DNA from: an uncultured Bacilli bacterium
GTDB lineage: Bacteria; Bacillota_I; Bacilli_A; RF39; UBA660
DNA length: 20,131 nucleotides
Direction: 5' to 3'
Assembly (NCBI GenBank): GCA_934101605.1
Contig: CAKORS010000014.1
Location: forward strand, 1 to 20,131
Under the pieces are notes generated by a model. The model worked only from the letters and a program-made list of their open reading frames with translations. It was not told the DNA's origin and made no database searches. A program made the position numbers and the translations under genes. Positions 16,510-20,131 of the stretch are shown in pieces. Every line of letters begins with the position of its first letter. The stretch's first letter is position 1.

Positions 16510-16949
16510 AAGAAAAATTAAATATTAAAAAGCTAAATGAAAAAGCAACAATACCAACTTATGGAACTGAATATTCAGCAGGAGCTGATTTATATGCATG
16601 TATGGATCAGGATGTTTTAATAAAACCAAATGAAACAGTTTTCATAAAAACAGGAATAGCAATGGAAATTCCAGTAGGTTATGCAGGACTTATATATGCA
16701 AGAAGTGGTTTATCAACAAAAAAAGGATTAGCACCAGCAAATAAAGTAGGAGTAATAGATGCAGACTATAGAGGAGAAATAATGGTAGCTTTACATAATC
16801 ATTCAAACGAGGAAAAAACAGTAGGAAAGAATGAAAGGATAGCTCAAATAGTTATAACACCATTTTTAAAAGTTGATTTTAACGAAGTAGAAAATTTAAG
16901 TGATACAGTTCGTGGAACTGGTGGATTTGGATCAACTGGACAAAAATAA
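16506..16949 (+). CDS. dut: dUTP diphosphatase (dUTPase)
   Basis: dUTPase hydrolyses dUTP to dUMP and diphosphate, keeping uracil out of DNA and feeding thymidylate synthesis. All five motifs of the trimeric family are present: AGADLYA (25-31), ARSGLSTKKG (65-74), KVGVIDADYRGEI (D85, Y88), ERIAQIVI, and the C-terminal arm RGTGGFGSTG that closes over the active site. The length of 147 residues is typical. The ATG overlaps the stop of the nrdD-like gene (ATGA), and GAAGGAGA lies inside that gene's end, so translation is coupled and both are likely under the Crp/Fnr-type operator. The pairing puts a dUTP-removing enzyme with a reductase-derived nucleotide-binding protein. Confidence 0.97.
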   Translation: MKEKLNIKKLNEKATIPTYGTEYSAGADLYACMDQDVLIKPNETVFIKTGIAMEIPVGYAGLIYARSGLSTKKGLAPANKVGVIDADYRGEIMVALHNHSNEEKTVGKNERIAQIVITPFLKVDFNEVENLSDTVRGTGGFGSTGQK

Positions 16950-16970
16950 AAGAAGCGTATGCTTCTTTTT
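16946..16970. terminator. Shared terminator between dut and def
   Basis: AAAAGAAGC (16948-16956) pairs with GCTTCTTTT (16961-16969) around GTAT. A and T runs on both sides make it bidirectional. It overlaps the dut stop codon and the def stop codon, so one hairpin serves two convergent genes. Confidence 0.92.
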
Positions 16971-17520
16971 AAATTGCTCTATATTCATTTTGATGTTTAT
17001 AAGGATCTTTAGGATCGATGTGGTCATAGAATAATATTCCATTTAAATGATCATTTTCATGTTGAAAGGCAATAGCAAGTTCTTCTCTAGCTCTAATTCT
17101 AATAGGTTGACCATTAATATCAAATCCTTCAATAGTAATTCTTGCATGTCTTGGAACAATACCTTCACATTCTCTATTAACAGATAAACATCCTTCGCCT
17201 TCATCTACATAAATCATCTCTTCTGATGTAGAAACTATTTTAGGATTAATAATAACATAATTCTTAAAAGTTTCTTTTATATCTTGTTCATGAACTACAA
17301 CAAAATATCTTTTTAATACCCCAAGTTGCACAGCAGAAAGACCCATTCCTGGTCTTAAATCATATTTTTTTGCAAGTTTATCAATCTGACTGTTAGTTAA
17401 ATATTCAAGCATTAAATCTATATTTTTTTTATCTTCTTCTGATAAAGGAAAAGAGACTTTTTGAGATATTTTTCTTAATCTTTTATCCTTTTCATCTAAT
17501 ATATCTTTACTTGTAAGCAT
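16969..17520 (-). CDS. def: Peptide deformylase
   Basis: Peptide deformylase removes the formyl group from the first Met of new proteins. Motif 2 is EGCLSV with metal ligand C111. Motif 3 is QHENDHLNG with ligands H154 and H158 and catalytic E155. Motif 1 is GMGLSAVQLG (58-67), where GxGLAAPQxG is usual: the glutamine Q65 is kept and Pro is replaced by Val. The insert before motif 2 and the length of 183 residues fit the Gram-positive (type 2) class. GGGGTGAT stands just before ATG 17520, fixing the start. It is transcribed alone. The motif 1 change is probably tolerated because the catalytic residues are intact. Confidence 0.96.
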   Translation of the reverse strand: MLTSKDILDEKDKRLRKISQKVSFPLSEEDKKNIDLMLEYLTNSQIDKLAKKYDLRPGMGLSAVQLGVLKRYFVVVHEQDIKETFKNYVIINPKIVSTSEEMIYVDEGEGCLSVNRECEGIVPRHARITIEGFDINGQPIRIRAREELAIAFQHENDHLNGILFYDHIDPKDPYKHQNEYRAI

Positions 17521-17544
17521 AACATCACCCCAAAAACTATATGT

Positions 17545-17553
17545 ATTTTACCA
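17545..17553 (-). promoter_or_regulatory. Likely def promoter (extended -10)
   Basis: On the minus strand TGG-TAAAAT spans 17553 to 17545, an extended -10 with one mismatch. The -35 place holds only A/T sequence. The predicted start is near 17538, with GGGGTGAT in the leader. Confidence 0.45.
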
Positions 17554-17666
17554 CAAAACCAAAAAAAAATAAAGGGTAAGTAAAATAATTATTAAGTTTA
17601 ATAGGTGAGTGTTATATTTTATAAACATTTAAATTAATAAAATATAATGAAAGGTGGTGTTATATT

Positions 17667-17786
17667 ATGTATGGATACGGCTACGGTTATGGTTACAGTT
17701 GGTTATGGATTATCATTGTAATATTTATCATTTTCTATCTTTTCTGGGGTAATAATCAAGGTCCTCAAGGAAATAAATGTTGTTAA
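17667..17786 (+). CDS. Small Gly/Tyr-rich membrane microprotein (39 aa)
   Basis: The protein starts MYGYGYGYGYSW, continues with one hydrophobic helix of about 18 residues (WIIIVIFIIFYLFW), and ends in a polar tail finishing NKCC. An AAAGGTGGTG ribosome site lies seven bases before the ATG, and a hairpin terminator follows the stop. TATAAT at 17643-17648 may be its -10, though it lies very close to the ribosome site. The composition resembles the small sporulation-associated proteins of Bacilli, but I would not assign it to YjcZ because the membrane segment differs. It faces the next microprotein across a shared terminator. Confidence 0.75.
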   Translation: MYGYGYGYGYSWLWIIIVIFIIFYLFWGNNQGPQGNKCC

Positions 17787-17790
17787 CAAA

Positions 17791-17816
17791 AAAAGAAATA
17801 GTTTCCTATTTCTTTT
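17791..17816. terminator. Shared terminator between the two microprotein genes
   Basis: AAAAGAAATAG (17791-17801) pairs perfectly with CTATTTCTTTT (17806-17816) around TTTC, an 11-bp stem with A's on the left and T's on the right, suitable for both directions. Confidence 0.88.
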
Positions 17817-17827
17817 ATAATGCTTAC

Positions 17828-17989
17828 TTAGTTCCAATTTCTTGCGCCTAAAATAATGATAAGTAAAATAAATAATACTAAAATGATTGCATATCCTGAT
17901 CCAGTTCCGCCATAATATCCTGCATTAGCAGGCATTCCGCAGCAGCTTCCTGTATTTCCGTAACCGTAAGAATTACCATAATAATACAT
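17828..17989 (-). CDS. YjcZ-like small membrane protein (53 aa)
   Basis: The N-terminal half is Gly/Tyr/Asn-rich (MYYYGNSYGYGN), with a CC pair at 16-17. The C-terminal half is GSGYAIILVLFILLIIILGA, very close to the hydrophobic segment typical of YjcZ-family proteins of Bacilli, which are often annotated as sporulation proteins. It ends RNWN. A strong AAGGAGGGTG ribosome site precedes ATG 17989, and TATAAT on the minus strand at 18026 to 18021 is a likely -10. The YjcZ name rests on pattern memory, and a sporulation role in this organism is not shown by the sequence. Confidence 0.82.
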   Translation of the reverse strand: MYYYGNSYGYGNTGSCCGMPANAGYYGGTGSGYAIILVLFILLIIILGARNWN

Positions 17990-18020
17990 AAAACACCCTC
18001 CTTTTATCTACTAATAGTTT

Positions 18021-18026
18021 ATTATA
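18021..18026 (-). promoter_or_regulatory. Likely -10 of the YjcZ-like gene
   Basis: TATAAT on the minus strand (18026 to 18021) gives a predicted start near 18014 and a leader of about 25 bases containing AAGGAGGGTG. The -35 position holds TTATAC, a weak match. Confidence 0.45.
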
Positions 18027-18092
18027 ATAATTAATATTTGACAGTATAAAATCCCATTTTTTTTATAATATTTTAAAAAAATAAAAAAATTA

Positions 18093-18101
18093 TGTTATTA
18101 T
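18093..18101 (+). promoter_or_regulatory. Likely promoter of the ftsW/rodA-like gene
   Basis: TGT-TATTAT (18093-18101) is an extended -10 with a predicted start near 18108, just before AGGAAAG, the ribosome site. An overlapping TATAAT (18101-18106) would start transcription inside the ribosome site, so it is less likely. A TTGACA at 18038-18043 is 20 bases from another TATAAT (18064-18069) and may be an additional promoter. Confidence 0.45.
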
Positions 18102-18121
18102 ATAATAAAGGAAAGATATAG

Positions 18122-19237
18122 ATGAGAAATAAAATAAAGAAAATTGATAAACAACTATTATTATTAACAATTATTCTTTTTTCCTATGGATTAGTAATGA
18201 TTTATTCAGCATCAAATGTTACAGCATTTTATGTGTATGATGTTAGTTCAGGAAGATTTTTTTTAAGACAGGGTATAGTCTTAATTGTAGGAATTATTTT
18301 ATTTACTATATTAATGAAAATTAATACAAAAAAATATTATAAATTAGCATCCACTGCCTGTATTCTATTAACTGGTATGATAGCATTCTTAGTAATGTAT
18401 GGAACTGCTACAAACGGATCTAAAAACTGGATTACAATTTTAGGATTTACTTTTCAACCAAGTGAATTTATTAAAGTTGCAATAATTCCTTTTATGGCAA
18501 TGTTTTATGAAAAGTATGAAAAATATGAAGATGGAAATAAAATGTATTATCCACTAATTCTTTCAATAATTATCTTTGCACTTATAATTTTACAAAATGA
18601 CTATGGAACAGCATTTATATTTATAACATTAGCATTTGGATTATTCTTTTTTTCTACAGCGTCAAAAAGAATAAAAGCATCAGTAGCATCTTTAGGAGTA
18701 ATAGCAGTAGTGGCATTAATCTTAATAATTTCAAGTGGTGCTTTACCAAAATCTAAATTAACACGTTTAAAATCTAATATTAATCCTTGTAAAATAGAAA
18801 ACTATTTAAATGAAGGCAACCAGTTATGTAACAGTTATATTGCAATAAATGGTGGAGGAATATTTGGAAAAGGATTAGGAAATAGTACTCAAAAATATTT
18901 ATACTTATCAGAATCTCATACAGATTATATCTTTGCTATTGTAGTAGAAGAATTAGGAGCAGTAGGAGGTATAGTATTAATAGGTCTATATTTCTTAACA
19001 CTAGTAGAAATAATAAAAGTAGGTAAAAGATGTAAAAAAAATTCCCATTCAATGATTTGTTATGGAACAGCTATATACTTATTCCTACATATGGCAATTA
19101 ATTTATCAGGAGTATTAGGAATAATACCATTAACAGGAATTCCACTTCCTTTTATGAGTTATGGTGGTAGTTTTGCTTTATCTATTATAATAGCATTGTC
19201 AATGGTCCAAAGAATTAATTTTGAAACAAAAAGTTAG
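18122..19237 (+). CDS. SEDS-family peptidoglycan glycosyltransferase (FtsW/RodA/SpoVE type)
   Basis: SEDS proteins polymerise lipid II into glycan strands together with a class B penicillin-binding protein, in the cell membrane. The 371-residue sequence has about ten transmembrane helices. It carries NGSKNWI and FQPSEFIKVA after the early helices, QNDYGTA, and the extracellular GNQLCNSYIAINGGG. SESHTDYIFAIVVEELG follows, with conserved D268, and LTGIPLPFMSYGGS is near the end. The HTDxIFA and PLPFMSYGGS motifs favour FtsW/SpoVE over RodA, but motifs alone do not settle this. The stop is TAG, the only one seen here. No cell-division genes are adjacent; comEA follows after about 50 bases. A cell wall is implied, which argues against a wall-less Mollicute. 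Confidence 0.92.
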   Translation: MRNKIKKIDKQLLLLTIILFSYGLVMIYSASNVTAFYVYDVSSGRFFLRQGIVLIVGIILFTILMKINTKKYYKLASTACILLTGMIAFLVMYGTATNGSKNWITILGFTFQPSEFIKVAIIPFMAMFYEKYEKYEDGNKMYYPLILSIIIFALIILQNDYGTAFIFITLAFGLFFFSTASKRIKASVASLGVIAVVALILIISSGALPKSKLTRLKSNINPCKIENYLNEGNQLCNSYIAINGGGIFGKGLGNSTQKYLYLSESHTDYIFAIVVEELGAVGGIVLIGLYFLTLVEIIKVGKRCKKNSHSMICYGTAIYLFLHMAINLSGVLGIIPLTGIPLPFMSYGGSFALSIIIALSMVQRINFETKS

Positions 19238-19254
19238 GAGTTTTATAAAAAAAT

Positions 19255-19282
19255 AAAAATAATCTTTATGGAGGTTATTTTT
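19255..19282 (+). promoter_or_regulatory. Hairpin over the comEA ribosome binding site
   Basis: AAAAATAATC (19255-19264) can pair with GGTTATTTTT (19273-19282) with one G-T wobble, around an 8-base loop. The GGAGG ribosome site (19270-19274) is half in the loop and half in the stem. It could lower comEA translation, or it could act as a weak terminator after the SEDS gene. The stem is AT-rich and may be chance. Confidence 0.35.
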
Positions 19283-19285
19283 ATT

Positions 19286-19954
19286 ATGGAAGAAATAGAT
19301 GGAATAGTAGAATTTTTAAAGAAAAACAAATTAGTTTTGATATCATATTTATTAATAATACTAATAATAGCGTTTTTAGTGTATACCAATATAAACCCTA
19401 AAAAAGAAAAAGAGGTTAAAGAAACCATAGAAATAGAAGATGAAGAAAAAGAGGAAGTAAAAACATTTTTTGTTGATATAAAAGGTGCCGTTATAAATCC
19501 AGGAACATATGAAGTTTTAGAAGGAAAAAGAATAAAGGATGTTATAGAATTAGCAGGTGGCATAAAAGAAAATGCAAATACGTCAATAAATAATTTAAGT
19601 TTAAAAGTAAAAGATGAAATGACAATAATAATTTATACAAATGAAGAAGTTGAAAATTTTTCTAAAATAAAAGAAGAAGAAAAATTACAGGTAGACTCCT
19701 GTAATAATGGAACACTAAAAAATGATAGTTGTATAGAAATAGATACTAATATTAAAACATCAAACTTAATATCAATAAATAATGCAACAAAAGAAGAATT
19801 AATGACTCTTCCAGGTATAGGAGAATCAAAAGCAAAAAGTATTATAAGTTATAGAGAAGAAAATGGAAAATATAAGACGATTGAAGATATAAAAAACGTA
19901 GATGGTATAGGAGAATCTTTATATGCTCAAATTAAGGATCTTATTACTACGTAA
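19286..19954 (+). CDS. comEA: ComEA-type competence DNA-binding protein
   Basis: ComEA binds incoming double-stranded DNA outside the membrane and passes it to the ComEC channel. The protein is 222 residues. One N-terminal transmembrane anchor (about 16-33) is followed by an acidic linker. A SLBB domain starts at about 60 with VDIKGAVINPGTYEV and IKDVIELAGG. The C-terminal tandem helix-hairpin-helix (162-222) reads SINNATKEELMTLPGIGESKAK and ends with VDGIGESLY. The frame is open to ATG 19268, but that codon overlaps the GGAGG ribosome site, so ATG 19286 is preferred; the spacing of 11 bases is a little long. It is followed by comEC, whose start lies inside its last 32 bases. This is the usual comE gene order. 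Confidence 0.93.
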   Translation: MEEIDGIVEFLKKNKLVLISYLLIILIIAFLVYTNINPKKEKEVKETIEIEDEEKEEVKTFFVDIKGAVINPGTYEVLEGKRIKDVIELAGGIKENANTSINNLSLKVKDEMTIIIYTNEEVENFSKIKEEEKLQVDSCNNGTLKNDSCIEIDTNIKTSNLISINNATKEELMTLPGIGESKAKSIISYREENGKYKTIEDIKNVDGIGESLYAQIKDLITT

Positions 19955-20131
19955 TTATATTTATTACATAATTCTTTTTATAGCAATAATTTATTTTTTA
20001 ATAACAACAGTATTCTTAACATATAAAACAAATTATAAAGATTTTAAAAATAAACAATTCACAATTATAAAAATAGAAGAAAAAGATTATGGATTTAGAC
20101 TAACATTAAAAAATCATGAAAAAGTCTTAGG
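19923..20131 (+). CDS. comEC: N-terminal fragment of ComEC competence channel (3' end outside window)
   Basis: ATG 19923 opens a frame that overlaps comEA by 32 bases and runs off the window end, giving 69 residues. AGGAGA (19909-19914) lies eight bases before the ATG. The product starts MLKLRILLLRNYIYYIILF, has a hydrophobic helix (about 12-30), and then a segment FTIIKIEEKDYGFRLTLK that fits the beta-rich domain near the start of Firmicutes ComEC proteins. ComEC forms the membrane channel for single-stranded DNA uptake. The name rests mainly on position directly after comEA and the membrane-plus-beta layout, because the competence domain itself is outside the window. Confidence 0.75.
   Translation, partial: MLKLRILLLRNYIYYIILFIAIIYFLITTVFLTYKTNYKDFKNKQFTIIKIEEKDYGFRLTLKNHEKVL

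Noticed and set aside
16400..16520. Frameshift or assembly error as the reason for the missing NrdD C-terminus
   Set aside because: dut begins immediately with its own ribosome site in the end of the gene, leaving no DNA that could encode the zinc and glycyl-radical region, and the other two active-site cysteines are also gone.
16507..16521. TGA read as Trp (Mollicutes code), extending the nrdD-like protein
   Set aside because: Reading through adds only four residues before TAA, dut starts in the ATGA overlap, all clear Trp codons are TGG, and no gene in the window has an internal TGA.
19268..19285. Start of comEA at ATG 19268
   Set aside because: The codon overlaps the GGAGG ribosome site itself and has no site of its own upstream; ATG 19286 fits better.

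Overview
This is a gene-dense, very AT-rich stretch (GC roughly a quarter by eye) of a bacterial chromosome. The genes point to a low-GC Bacillota lineage close to class Bacilli: AddAB instead of RecBCD, ComEA/ComEC, SEDS protein, YjcZ-like microprotein, Gram-positive-type deformylase, GGTGAT/AAGGAG ribosome binding sites. Shortened SMC and AddAB, near-zero gene spacing and terminators overlapping stop codons suggest a compact genome, perhaps an uncultured gut group such as RF39 (inference). The code appears standard: Trp is TGG, most genes stop with TAA, one with TAG (ftsW-like) and one with TGA (nrdD-like).

Layout. 1-325 is the tail of an unrecognised gene followed by a terminator. 394-5874 is addB-addA, the double-strand-break repair helicase-nuclease. 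5961-7514 is a zinc-ribbon/transmembrane/DUF4352 protein with its own promoter. It converges on a minus-strand pair: guanylate kinase (gmk) and a three-TM hypothetical protein. Divergent from gmk is a plus-strand operon: galE, a CinA/PncC-like gene and a cytoplasmic HELTH zincin of unknown role. smc follows from its own promoter. A Crp/Fnr-family regulator (minus) is divergent from an nrdD-like gene that overlaps dut by four bases; def converges on dut. Two small Gly/Tyr-rich membrane microproteins converge at 17.8 kb. The window closes with an ftsW/rodA-like gene, comEA and the first 209 bases of comEC.

The most unusual part is 13986-16949. The nrdD-like protein keeps an ATP cone and recognisable class III ribonucleotide reductase core, but the cysteine positions of the active site appear to be Ser167 and Ala352, and the protein stops before the zinc-cysteine and glycyl-radical region. 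It therefore looks catalytically dead, although the gene is intact. The 85-base intergenic region between it and the Crp/Fnr gene holds one inverted repeat, TGTTG-N6-CAACA, centred about 40 bases upstream of the predicted nrdD-like start and overlapping the -35 of the regulator gene. This suggests activation of the pseudo-reductase/dUTPase operon and autorepression. The set is a candidate undescribed nucleotide-sensing or redox-linked module; its function is inferred, not shown.

No tRNA, rRNA, CRISPR array, insertion sequence or prophage signal was seen, and no stretch over 300 bases lacks a gene.
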